DNA of 5,342 nucleotides from Oscillospiraceae bacterium (lineage in GTDB: Bacteria; Bacillota; Clostridia; Oscillospirales; Ruminococcaceae): positions 1-5,342 of the forward strand of contig CAAGEZ010000065.1 in NCBI GenBank assembly GCA_900768995.1, read 5' to 3'. Numbering within the stretch: the first letter of the stretch is position 1; each line of letters begins with the position of its first letter. The notes beneath the pieces are model-generated. The model worked only from the letters and a program-made list of their open reading frames with translations, searched no databases and was not told the origin of the DNA. Shown in pieces: positions 1 to 5,306 of the stretch. Position numbers and translations under genes: made by a program.

Positions 1-101
1 AGCGACTGCAGGCGGGCTTGCCGCCCGGCAAAGGAGTGTTGCTTTATAAAGCAACCTGACGACGAATGGGCTTATTTCAGCCGAGGATTTGTCTATAGGT
101 T
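1..101. other. Folded GC-richer segment, possibly the end of a structured RNA or a palindromic repeat
   Basis: Several inverted repeats lie side by side. GGCGG/CCGCC (11-15 with 21-25) forms a small hairpin. Bases 38-55 are a perfect 18-base palindrome. AACCT (53-57) pairs with AGGTT (97-101), and inside it GACGAAT (61-67) pairs with ATTTGTC (87-93, one G-U), enclosing GGCT/AGCC (69-72 with 79-82). The 53-57 arm competes with the palindrome. The segment is clearly GC-richer than the AT-rich DNA that follows. I do not recognise it: it lacks the hallmarks I know of RNase P RNA, tmRNA, SRP RNA, T-box leaders and common riboswitches. Strand is unknown. It could be the 3' part of a non-coding RNA, a multi-copy intergenic repeat, or the tail of an element outside the window. 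A plus-frame is open from base 1 to 111 but gives an unconvincing Cys/Arg-rich peptide. Confidence 0.35.
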
Positions 102-228
102 AATTGGTTATTAGTATTAGTATATTAGCTTAATATAATTATATCTCATTTTGCAAAAGCATTATATCATTACCTATGACGAATATAAAATATTATTTCT
201 TTCATTTTTTTAAATTTGCTTGAACGGG

Positions 229-257
229 TTGAAAAAGAGAATGCACTGTGTTATAAT
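229..257 (+). promoter_or_regulatory. Sigma-A promoter with extended -10 for the esterase/PAP2 unit
   Basis: The -35 is TTGAAA (229-234), followed by a 17-base spacer and a perfect TATAAT -10 (252-257). TG at 249-250 makes it an extended -10. The T-rich and A/T run at about 199-216, just upstream of the -35, resembles an UP element. The predicted start of transcription is near 264, giving a leader of about 29 bases with GGAGGA (280-285) seven bases before the ATG at 293. Nothing else was found between about 102 and 228 except AT-rich sequence. Confidence 0.85.
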
Positions 258-292
258 TTGAATTAATATGAATTTATGCGGAGGACAGCAAA

Positions 293-1345
293 ATGGAAAT
301 TGATTTCAGAAGCGAAAGAATAAATTATTACGGCAGAACAGATGTTAAGGAGGACGGTGTATATTGCTACTTCCCCTCAACATCTGCGGAAGTGCGTTTC
401 AAGGGCACCGAGATATATGCAAAATTCAGTGCCGATATCGTCTGGGGAACCGCCGCTCTCGGTTATGTTATTGACGGCAGAATGGGCAGGATCCCTCTCC
501 ACAGGGACAATAACAAAAAGGAAATGACCTGTCAGATAGCAAATTCCCTTGAGCCTGACAAGGAGCACACTCTTACCCTCTACAAAATGCAGGCGGCAAA
601 CACAATCATTGCAGTAAAGGGATTTTCCTGCGACGGAGAATTTCTCCCTGCTCCCGAAAAGCCTGCGCTGAAGCTTGAATATTACGGCGACAGCGTTTCC
701 GCAGGCGAAGTGACCGAAGCCTATGATTTCGTCGGCAGAAGCGACCCTGCCTCCCACGACAGTGCCTATGACAATTCCTATCTCAGCTACACCTGGCAGA
801 CCGCAAGGCTTCTGGGCGCACAGCTCTGTAACATCTCTCAGGGCGGCATAGCCGTTTTCGATGACACAGGATATTTCCACGCTCCCAAAATGATAGGTAT
901 GGAGTCGGTCTATGACAAGCTTTGCTATTTCCCCGAGGGCGGAGAGCTTACCGACTGGGATTTCTCAAAATACACACCCGACATCGCCGTTTTTGCCCTT
1001 GGTCAGAATGACCCCCACAACGGCATCACCGACAAAAACGATATCGACATTTTTGACCCTGCCACCCGTACAAAGTGGAAAGAGGGCTACAAGAAGATAG
1101 TCAAGAGCATTCATTCCCATTACGGAAACGGCACAAAATATGTTTTCCTCACCACCGTTCTTATGCACGATGCCGAGTGGGACAAGGCAATTGACGAGGT
1201 CGTAAACGAGCTTAAGGCAGAGGGCATTCCCGCCTATCATATGCTCTTCAAGCGCAACGGTGCCGCAACCCCCGGTCACCCCAGATATCAGGAGCACAAG
1301 GAAATGGCAGAAGAGCTTGCAGCATTCCTCAGAGGGATAATGTAA
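293..1345 (+). CDS. SGNH/GDSL hydrolase, CE2-like carbohydrate acetyl esterase
   Basis: This is a 350-residue protein with the two-part layout of carbohydrate esterase family 2: an N-terminal beta-rich domain (about 1-120) followed by an SGNH hydrolase domain (about 125-350). The nucleophile block is YYGDSVSAG with Ser134. A Gly block (QGG, 183-185) and an Asn block (GQND, 237-240, Asn239) complete the oxyanion hole. The catalytic His is probably His329 in GHPRYQEH. Position -3 from that His, where most SGNH enzymes carry Asp, is Thr326, which agrees with the Ser-His dyad known for CE2. The family removes acetyl groups from plant polysaccharides or their oligosaccharides. I see no signal peptide, so this one probably acts in the cytoplasm on imported acetylated sugars (inference; the substrate is unknown). 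The start is supported by GGAGGA at 280-285. Its stop codon overlaps the ATG of the next gene. Confidence 0.85.
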   Translation: MEIDFRSERINYYGRTDVKEDGVYCYFPSTSAEVRFKGTEIYAKFSADIVWGTAALGYVIDGRMGRIPLHRDNNKKEMTCQIANSLEPDKEHTLTLYKMQAANTIIAVKGFSCDGEFLPAPEKPALKLEYYGDSVSAGEVTEAYDFVGRSDPASHDSAYDNSYLSYTWQTARLLGAQLCNISQGGIAVFDDTGYFHAPKMIGMESVYDKLCYFPEGGELTDWDFSKYTPDIAVFALGQNDPHNGITDKNDIDIFDPATRTKWKEGYKKIVKSIHSHYGNGTKYVFLTTVLMHDAEWDKAIDEVVNELKAEGIPAYHMLFKRNGAATPGHPRYQEHKEMAEELAAFLRGIM

Positions 1346-1905
1346 TGGCAGATGCGATATACAGCATTGATTTTACCGTACTTGAATTTATCCACGAGCA
1401 TCTAAGCTGCGGCTTTATGGACGTGCTGATGAAGCTATTCACCTATGCGGGAAACGGAGGAGCGGTATGGATAGTCCTGACCCTTATCCTCCTTTTCACA
1501 AAGAAATACCGCAGGCTTGGGATAGCAATGGCAATAGGACTTGTAAGCTGTCTTGTTATCGGAAACCTTCTTATGAAAAACCTAATTGCCCGTGACAGAC
1601 CCTTTATCGTCCGTCCCGAAATACTCCTTGCAATATCGCCTCCCTCGGGATATTCCTTCCCCTCGGGTCATTCATTCTCATCATTCGTCTCCGCCGCAAT
1701 ACTTGCCCGATACAGCTCAAAAGCGGCAGTCATAGCTATTCCAACAGCAGTGCTCATAGCCTTTTCGAGACTGTATTTTTCCGTTCACTTTCCGACAGAT
1801 GTGCTCTGCGGAACAGTCCTCGGAATTGTCATAGGTCTTGCGGTCTATAAGCTTGTGATGAAAAAAGCATCGCCATTGCCCGACACGGCGGCAGATAACA
1901 AATAA
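1345..1905 (+). CDS. PAP2-superfamily membrane phosphatase (undecaprenyl-diphosphatase/PgpB-like)
   Basis: This 186-residue integral membrane protein carries all three lipid-phosphatase signatures: K78-x6-R85-P86 (KNLIARDRP), P106-S-G-H109, and S141-R142-x5-H148-x3-D152. His109 and His148 are the expected phospho-acceptor and acid/base residues. Hydrophobic segments lie at about 31-51, 59-76, 112-124, 127-145 and 153-170. The family dephosphorylates lipid phosphates such as undecaprenyl diphosphate or phosphatidylglycerol phosphate on the outer face of the membrane; the exact substrate cannot be told from sequence. The ATG shares one base with the TAA of the esterase gene (TAATG), and AGAGGG (1331-1336) lies just upstream, so the two are probably translationally coupled. 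Length and motifs are normal for a short BcrC/PgpB-type enzyme. A bidirectional terminator follows two bases after the stop. Confidence 0.9.
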   Translation: MADAIYSIDFTVLEFIHEHLSCGFMDVLMKLFTYAGNGGAVWIVLTLILLFTKKYRRLGIAMAIGLVSCLVIGNLLMKNLIARDRPFIVRPEILLAISPPSGYSFPSGHSFSSFVSAAILARYSSKAAVIAIPTAVLIAFSRLYFSVHFPTDVLCGTVLGIVIGLAVYKLVMKKASPLPDTAADNK

Positions 1906-1906
1906 C

Positions 1907-1954
1907 AAAATATCCTCGGAGTGATTTTATGAGTTATCACTCCGAGGATATTTT
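1907..1954. terminator. Bidirectional intrinsic terminator between convergent genes
   Basis: The arms at 1907-1925 and 1936-1954 are perfectly complementary over 19 bp around a 10-base loop. The left arm begins with AAAA and the right arm ends in TTTT and runs on into TATTTT, so each strand has a U-rich 3' side. It lies two bases after the PAP2 stop on the plus strand. On the minus strand it begins at the stop codon of the TfoX-domain gene, which shares base 1954 with the stem. It should end transcription from both sides. Confidence 0.93.
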
Positions 1955-2274
1955 TATTTTCTCTTTTTTGCTTTCGGCGCAGGCAGCTCATCATACATCT
2001 CATTAAACAGCCTGCATAAAAATTCCCTGTTATCCGTGTCCTCCACAAGTATCATCGGCTTTGCGCCATCATACGGAAGCTCTCTCGGTGCATTTGGGAG
2101 CAGTCTTTCCGCCGCCGCCACAGGCTTTACAAGCAGCCTGTCGTCACATATATATGCCGCAATTTTTCCACGGTAATAAATAATGTATTCGCCCATCATA
2201 GCCCTGTGGAAAAGTTCATCAAGTCCCGATAAGCTATCAAGTATGTATTCAAGATAAGCTTTGTCCGCCGCCAT
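1954..2274 (-). CDS. TfoX/Sxy N-terminal domain protein
   Basis: This 106-residue soluble protein matches the TfoX N-terminal domain. Recognisable blocks are MMGEYIIYYRGK (26-37), the DDRLLVKP stretch (44-51), ELPYDGAK (65-72) and the closing FNEMYDELPAPKAKKRK with its basic tail. Proteobacterial TfoX/Sxy is about twice as long, with a second domain, and controls competence genes with CRP. The short single-domain forms common in Clostridia have no established role, so a competence function should not be assumed. AAGGAG (2281-2286 on this strand) sits six bases before the ATG and overlaps the TAA of the upstream YkvA gene, so the pair is a tight operon. The stop codon shares its last base with the terminator stem. 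Confidence 0.87.
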   Translation of the reverse strand: MAADKAYLEYILDSLSGLDELFHRAMMGEYIIYYRGKIAAYICDDRLLVKPVAAAERLLPNAPRELPYDGAKPMILVEDTDNREFLCRLFNEMYDELPAPKAKKRK

Positions 2275-2284
2275 AAAGCACTCC

Positions 2285-3139
2285 TTACTTTAAAATCGCC
2301 TTTACAATAAGCCCGATAATTATAAGCCATATGATTATCACGGGCAGTGCGTAATACCACCGCTTTTTCGGGCACACTTTTCCCTCCGCCGCCTTTATCC
2401 GACACTCCGCCATAACATCGGCAGGGATAAGTTTCACCGCCAGCGCAATAAGCACCGAAAGTATCAGCACATCATCAAGAAAACCCAGCACAGGAATAAA
2501 ATCGGGGATAAGGTCAACGGGAGAGAGCGCATATCCCAGCGCCAGCCCCGCCGCAATTTTCGCCATTACAGGGGTGTCCTTGTGCCCAAGTGCCATAAAC
2601 ATCGCAGGGATATTTTCTTTTAGCAGCGCAGCCCTCTGTTTAAGGCTCAGCTTTTCCGAAACAGGCTCGCCGTATTCCTCCCATTCTGCACATACCTTTG
2701 AGCAGGAAATTTCAGCACCGTACCATTTGCGTTTGTCGTCCTCAAAATTTATCTCAGCCATAACAGTCGGCTTTCCGTTCTTTTCGGTCACGGCAAAGGA
2801 AAAAATATCAATGTCACCGCCGCCGCAGAGCCTGTCCGCAAATTCACCGTATTCGCTTTTGTAAAGCGCCCTGTCCTTTTCCTTTTTTACCGAATTGTCC
2901 TTTAAATTCACATACGGAATGCCACGGAGCACTGCGGAATTAACGGTAAAATCATAAAGCGTTACCCACAGCTTTGGAAGGCTGCACTTTTTTTCGTACG
3001 TGTTTCCCGAAGCATATTTTTCCGCATAGCACCCGTTCAGGCAAAGGCACAGCGCACCGTCCTTTATTTCCCCGGAGACCACCTCGGAAAATGTAAGATC
3101 AAGCTGTGAAAGGGATAAATTCTCCGCCAAGTATTTCAT
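2285..3139 (-). CDS. YkvA/DUF1232 membrane protein with an N-terminal extension of unknown fold
   Basis: With the start at 3139 the protein has 284 residues. The DUF1232 (YkvA) domain lies at about 186-245 and shows the family core YALSPVDLIPDFIPVLGFLD (203-222) followed by D223. A single transmembrane helix is predicted at about 263-283, after the basic CPKKR. Usual YkvA proteins are about 100-140 residues, so residues 1-165 are an extra region. It looks soluble, beta-rich and Cys-containing, and I do not recognise it. The biochemical role of DUF1232 is unknown; members are membrane-associated. The frame stays open to a GTG at 3179-3181, but that codon is upstream of the predicted transcription start. 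The ATG at 3137-3139 has AAAGGAG seven bases upstream and is preferred. A TfoX-domain gene follows 10 bases downstream in the same operon. Confidence 0.85.
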   Translation of the reverse strand: MKYLAENLSLSQLDLTFSEVVSGEIKDGALCLCLNGCYAEKYASGNTYEKKCSLPKLWVTLYDFTVNSAVLRGIPYVNLKDNSVKKEKDRALYKSEYGEFADRLCGGGDIDIFSFAVTEKNGKPTVMAEINFEDDKRKWYGAEISCSKVCAEWEEYGEPVSEKLSLKQRAALLKENIPAMFMALGHKDTPVMAKIAAGLALGYALSPVDLIPDFIPVLGFLDDVLILSVLIALAVKLIPADVMAECRIKAAEGKVCPKKRWYYALPVIIIWLIIIGLIVKAILK

Positions 3140-3146
3140 TGCACCG

Positions 3147-3153
3147 CTCCTTT
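3147..3153 (-). promoter_or_regulatory. Ribosome binding site that sets the YkvA start
   Basis: AAAGGAG reads on the minus strand seven bases before the ATG at 3139-3137. The in-frame upstream candidates (GTG at 3181-3179 and ATG at 3160-3158) have no comparable site. The GTG could not be translated from the predicted transcript. Confidence 0.85.
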
Positions 3154-3171
3154 GCGCCATTATCTGATATA

Positions 3172-3200
3172 ATTTTACCACAGCTGTAAATTTATGTCAA
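3172..3200 (-). promoter_or_regulatory. Sigma-A promoter for the YkvA/TfoX unit
   Basis: On the minus strand, TTGACA (3200-3195) is followed by exactly 17 bases and TAAAAT (3177-3172), one mismatch from the consensus -10. The start of transcription should be near 3165, giving a leader of about 26 bases before the ATG at 3139. Confidence 0.87.
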
Positions 3201-3309
3201 GCCGAAGCAAAGGGGCATTTTTGGTGTTTTTGCCCTATAAGCACAAAAATCACGCCGAAATCACCGCAAATTTATCCAATTTACCCTTAGTATTTTCCCC
3301 GAAACTCCC

Positions 3310-3338
3310 TTGACAAAGACAGGAAAAGATGATACAAT
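3310..3338 (+). promoter_or_regulatory. Sigma-A promoter for the ACT protein-hom operon
   Basis: TTGACA (3310-3315), a 17-base spacer and TACAAT (3333-3338) form a near-perfect promoter. Transcription should start near 3345, giving a leader of about 58 bases, too short for a T-box or amino-acid riboswitch. The -10 lies in the palindrome ACAATTGT (3334-3341), and AATTGT is repeated in tandem (3336-3347). Between this promoter and the divergent one, 3201-3309 shows only AT-rich sequence with weak hairpins. Confidence 0.87.
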
Positions 3339-3350
3339 TGTAATTGTGCC

Positions 3351-3366
3351 AAATACATCTGTATTT
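3351..3366. repeat. Inverted repeat in the leader, candidate operator
   Basis: AAATACA (3351-3357) and TGTATTT (3360-3366) form a perfect 7-bp inverted repeat around a two-base centre, about 6 to 22 bases after the predicted start of transcription of the ACT-hom operon. Its near-continuous dyad symmetry suits binding by a dimeric repressor better than an RNA hairpin, as the two-base loop is too tight. I cannot name the regulator. A chance occurrence in AT-rich DNA is possible. Confidence 0.4.
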
Positions 3367-3402
3367 CACACAAGGACTTGATGGCTTGGAGGAACAATTT
3401 AA

Positions 3403-3876
3403 ATGTCAGAACCAAGTATTCCGAGCGGAAGCCCCGCTTCCGAGACCAGGTACGCAGTTGTAAGCTGCGACGTTCTTCCCGAAGTTTTTTTAAAGGTAAT
3501 GGAGGTAAAGCGTCTCCTTGCCTGCGGAGATGAAAAAAGCTCCGCCTCAGCCTGCAAACGTGCGGACATATCCCGTTCGGCGTTTTACAAGTACCGTGAC
3601 AGCGTTTTCACCTATGAGGAAAAGCTGACAGGACGGACAGTTTCCCTTTATGCGGTGCTGAGAGATACTCCGGGAGTGCTTTCATCAGTGCTCGCCTGTC
3701 TCCACAGATGCAGCGCAAACGTGCTCACCCTCAACCAGAGCGTCCCCATTGACGGTGCTGCGGCAGTGACCGTGACCGTAAAGCTTTCGGGCAGACCTAT
3801 GGACGGCGCATCTCTCCGCAGAGAGGTGGCAAATGTGGAAGGGGTCGTGGAAACAAGGCTCATTTCGGAAGAATGA
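3403..3876 (+). CDS. ACT-domain protein of the UPF0735/PheB family
   Basis: This 157-residue protein has a short helical N-terminal module (about 26-70) carrying the family signature ISRSAFYKYRD (56-66), which resembles a helix-turn-helix. An ACT domain follows at about 79-154, with the typical loop RDTPGVLSSVL (87-97) and NVLTLNQSVPI (106-116). ACT domains bind small ligands, mostly amino acids. The Bacillus subtilis member is PheB, once annotated as chorismate mutase, but no chorismate-mutase active site is visible here. Together the modules suggest an amino-acid-responsive regulator, acting on DNA or on a partner enzyme (inference). The start is supported by GGAGGA (3388-3393), nine bases before the ATG. 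Homoserine dehydrogenase follows after 66 bases with no clear promoter between, so this protein may report threonine, methionine or a related amino acid. Confidence 0.88.
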   Translation: MSEPSIPSGSPASETRYAVVSCDVLPEVFLKVMEVKRLLACGDEKSSASACKRADISRSAFYKYRDSVFTYEEKLTGRTVSLYAVLRDTPGVLSSVLACLHRCSANVLTLNQSVPIDGAAAVTVTVKLSGRPMDGASLRREVANVEGVVETRLISEE

Positions 3877-3942
3877 CGGGCAATAGCTTAACGGCATTAT
3901 AAGCATTTACATTTATATATCACAGATTGGAGATTAACCATT

Positions 3943-5169
3943 ATGGCAAAATTAGCAGTCCTCGGACACGGTGTTGTAGGCTCGGGAACAGTAGAGCTGT
4001 TTCTGAAAAACAGAGAGAAAATAAACAGAAAGAACGGTCTTGACCTTGAGCTTGGATATGTTCTCGATATCAGAGATTTCCCCGGTCTCCCTTATTCCGA
4101 CAAGTTCACCAAGGATATAAACGATATCCTTAATGATGACGATGTTACCGTTGTTGCAGAGGTTATGGGCGGCGTTCACCCCGCATATGATTTCGTTCTT
4201 GCCTGCCTCAATAAGGGCAAGAGCGTCTGCACCTCCAACAAGGAGCTTGTTGCAAAGAAGGGCGCAGAGCTTCTTAAGGCTGCCAAGGATCATAACTGCA
4301 ACTTTATGTTCGAGGCTTCCACAGGCGGAGCTATCCCCATAATCAGACCTATCCACCGCTGCCTTGCCGCAAACGACATCACCGCCTGCGCAGGCATTTT
4401 AAACGGCACAACAAACTTTATCCTCACCAAGATGATAACTGAGAAGATGTCCTTCGAGGACGCTCTTGCAATGGCTCAGAAGCTGGGCTATGCCGAGAAA
4501 AATCCCGCAGCCGATGTTGAGGGCGATGATGCCTGCCGCAAGATATGCATTCTTTCCTCTATCATCTTCGGCAAGCACGTTTATCCCGACTGGGTGCACT
4601 GCGAGGGCATCACAAAGCTCACTCTCGAAGATGTTGCATATGCAGAGAGCTGGGGCGGAGCCGTAAAGCTCATCGGCTCAGTAAAACGTCTTGATGACGG
4701 CAAAATACTTCCTATGGTCGCTCCCAGATTTGTGTGCAGCGGCAATCAGCTCTCCCATATCGATGATGTTTTCAACGGCATTATGGTATATGGTGACGGC
4801 TTCGATGAGGTAATGTTCTACGGAAGAGGAGCAGGAAAGCTCCCCACCGCCAGCGCAGTTCTCGGCGACGTTATCGACTGTGCAAAGCACCATTCCACAA
4901 TTCTTTCCCAGATGTGGGAGGACAGCGCCGACAACAGCTTCATTGCCGATTACAAGGACGATACCGTTGCAATGTACGTTCGTGTCAAGGGTGCCGGCAA
5001 GGCTGACATCACAAAGCTCTTCGGTGATGTTGAGTTCATCACAAGAGACGCACAGCCCGCAGACGAGCTTGCATTCATAACTCCCGCTCAGAAAGAAAAG
5101 GAAACCGATGAAAAGCTTGCTTCTCTCGGTGACAAGGTCCTCGGCAAGATCAGAGTTCTTGATATGTAA
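3943..5169 (+). CDS. hom: Homoserine dehydrogenase
   Basis: This 408-residue enzyme interconverts aspartate semialdehyde and homoserine with NAD(P)H, the branch point from lysine towards threonine and methionine in the cytoplasm. The Rossmann motif is GHGVVGSG (8-15). The catalytic and substrate region includes TSNK (97-100, Lys100), EASTGGAIP (124-132) and GILNGTTN (151-158). The family signature running from Ala178 through NPAADVEGDD to Lys200 is complete, with Asp191 and Lys200 as likely catalytic residues. GRGAGKLPTASAV (294-306) closes the substrate site. The tail from about 341 to 408 is ACT-like but lacks a recognisable DxPGVL loop, and the whole protein is shorter than ACT-bearing relatives of about 430 residues. 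Feedback control by its own tail is therefore doubtful. GGAG (3929-3932) lies ten bases before the ATG. It is the second gene of an operon with an ACT-domain protein and is followed by a hairpin terminator. Confidence 0.96.
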   Translation: MAKLAVLGHGVVGSGTVELFLKNREKINRKNGLDLELGYVLDIRDFPGLPYSDKFTKDINDILNDDDVTVVAEVMGGVHPAYDFVLACLNKGKSVCTSNKELVAKKGAELLKAAKDHNCNFMFEASTGGAIPIIRPIHRCLAANDITACAGILNGTTNFILTKMITEKMSFEDALAMAQKLGYAEKNPAADVEGDDACRKICILSSIIFGKHVYPDWVHCEGITKLTLEDVAYAESWGGAVKLIGSVKRLDDGKILPMVAPRFVCSGNQLSHIDDVFNGIMVYGDGFDEVMFYGRGAGKLPTASAVLGDVIDCAKHHSTILSQMWEDSADNSFIADYKDDTVAMYVRVKGAGKADITKLFGDVEFITRDAQPADELAFITPAQKEKETDEKLASLGDKVLGKIRVLDM

Positions 5170-5182
5170 TTATAAATCATAC

Positions 5183-5223
5183 GCAAACCGCCCGCTTGTC
5201 ATTTTGATAAGCGGGCGGTTTGC
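5183..5223 (+). terminator. Hairpin terminator after hom
   Basis: GCAAACCGCCCGCTT (5183-5197) and its exact complement (5209-5223) form a 15-bp GC-rich stem around an 11-base loop, 13 bases after the hom stop. Beyond one mismatch, four more base pairs (5178-5181 with 5225-5228) extend the stem. The U-tract is weak: only TTT inside the 3' arm, then GCATATGCATT. It is a likely intrinsic terminator, but possibly a leaky one, or one whose tail was altered by the adjacent insertion sequence. Confidence 0.8.
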
Positions 5224-5226
5224 ATA

Positions 5227-5260
5227 TGCATTGCCCCCAAAAAGTTAGACAAAGTTATCA
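5227..5260 (-). repeat. Terminal inverted repeat (right end) of the IS3-family element
   Basis: The stretch begins TGCATTGCCCCC and continues AAAAAGTTAGACAAAGTTATCA. Within it the heptamer AAAGTTA occurs twice, at 5241-5247 and 5251-5257, exactly ten bases apart and so on the same face of the helix, which suits transposase binding (inference). The matching left repeat is not in the window. Confidence 0.6.
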
Positions 5261-5274
5261 AGGAAAAATTATAT

Positions 5275-5304
5275 AAAGCGACCAAAAGCGATTTTGGTCG
5301 CTTT
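5275..5304 (-). terminator. Terminator hairpin behind the IS transposase
   Basis: The arms at 5275-5287 and 5292-5304 are perfectly complementary over 13 bp with a four-base loop. On the minus strand the hairpin starts two bases after the transposase stop codon and is followed by TATAATTTTT. On the plus strand the 3' arm ends in CTTTT, so it may work in both directions and back up the hom terminator. Confidence 0.78.
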
Positions 5305-5306
5305 TG

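Noticed and set aside
1..101. 3' end of RNase P RNA, suggested by GGGCTTA at 68-74
   Set aside because: The conserved ACAGAA-n-GGCTTA block and the preceding AGATGA-type motif are not present in the right form.
1..114. A plus frame open to a TAG at 112-114, possible tail of an upstream gene
   Set aside because: The implied peptide is Cys/Arg-rich and unlike any C-terminus I know, and the DNA is dominated by hairpins; kept only as an alternative.
377..880. A 167-codon open frame on the minus strand
   Set aside because: It lies antisense inside the esterase gene, which has clear catalytic motifs, a promoter and a ribosome site; the antisense product resembles no family I know.
965..1297. A 110-codon open frame on the minus strand
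   Set aside because: It is antisense to the C-terminal half of the esterase, including the Asn block, and has no own promoter or recognisable domain.
2196..2405. A minus-strand frame bridging the YkvA and TfoX-domain genes
   Set aside because: It overlaps both genes in another frame; the TfoX gene has its own well-placed ribosome site and a recognisable protein.
2574..2864. A 96-codon plus-strand frame
   Set aside because: It is antisense to the YkvA gene and its Ser/Pro-rich product looks like a codon-bias shadow.
3213..3253. Possible hairpins GGGCA/TGCCC and GTG-TTTTTG/CAAAAA-T-CAC in the divergent spacer
   Set aside because: Stems are short or bulged with long loops and can arise by chance in A/T-tract DNA; they are in no predicted transcript.
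3339..3402. T-box or amino-acid riboswitch before the ACT-hom operon
   Set aside because: The predicted leader is only about 58 bases and lacks the T-box AGGGTGG signature or any known aptamer core.
3381..3533. A 50-codon upstream frame with AAGGA four bases before its ATG, overlapping the ACT gene
   Set aside because: The spacing is short, the product is basic and featureless, and the ACT gene's own GGAGGA site and family match explain the region; a leader-peptide role has no run of regulatory amino-acid codons to support it.
3952..4356. A 134-codon minus-strand frame
   Set aside because: It is antisense to the NAD-binding and catalytic part of hom, which is unmistakable.
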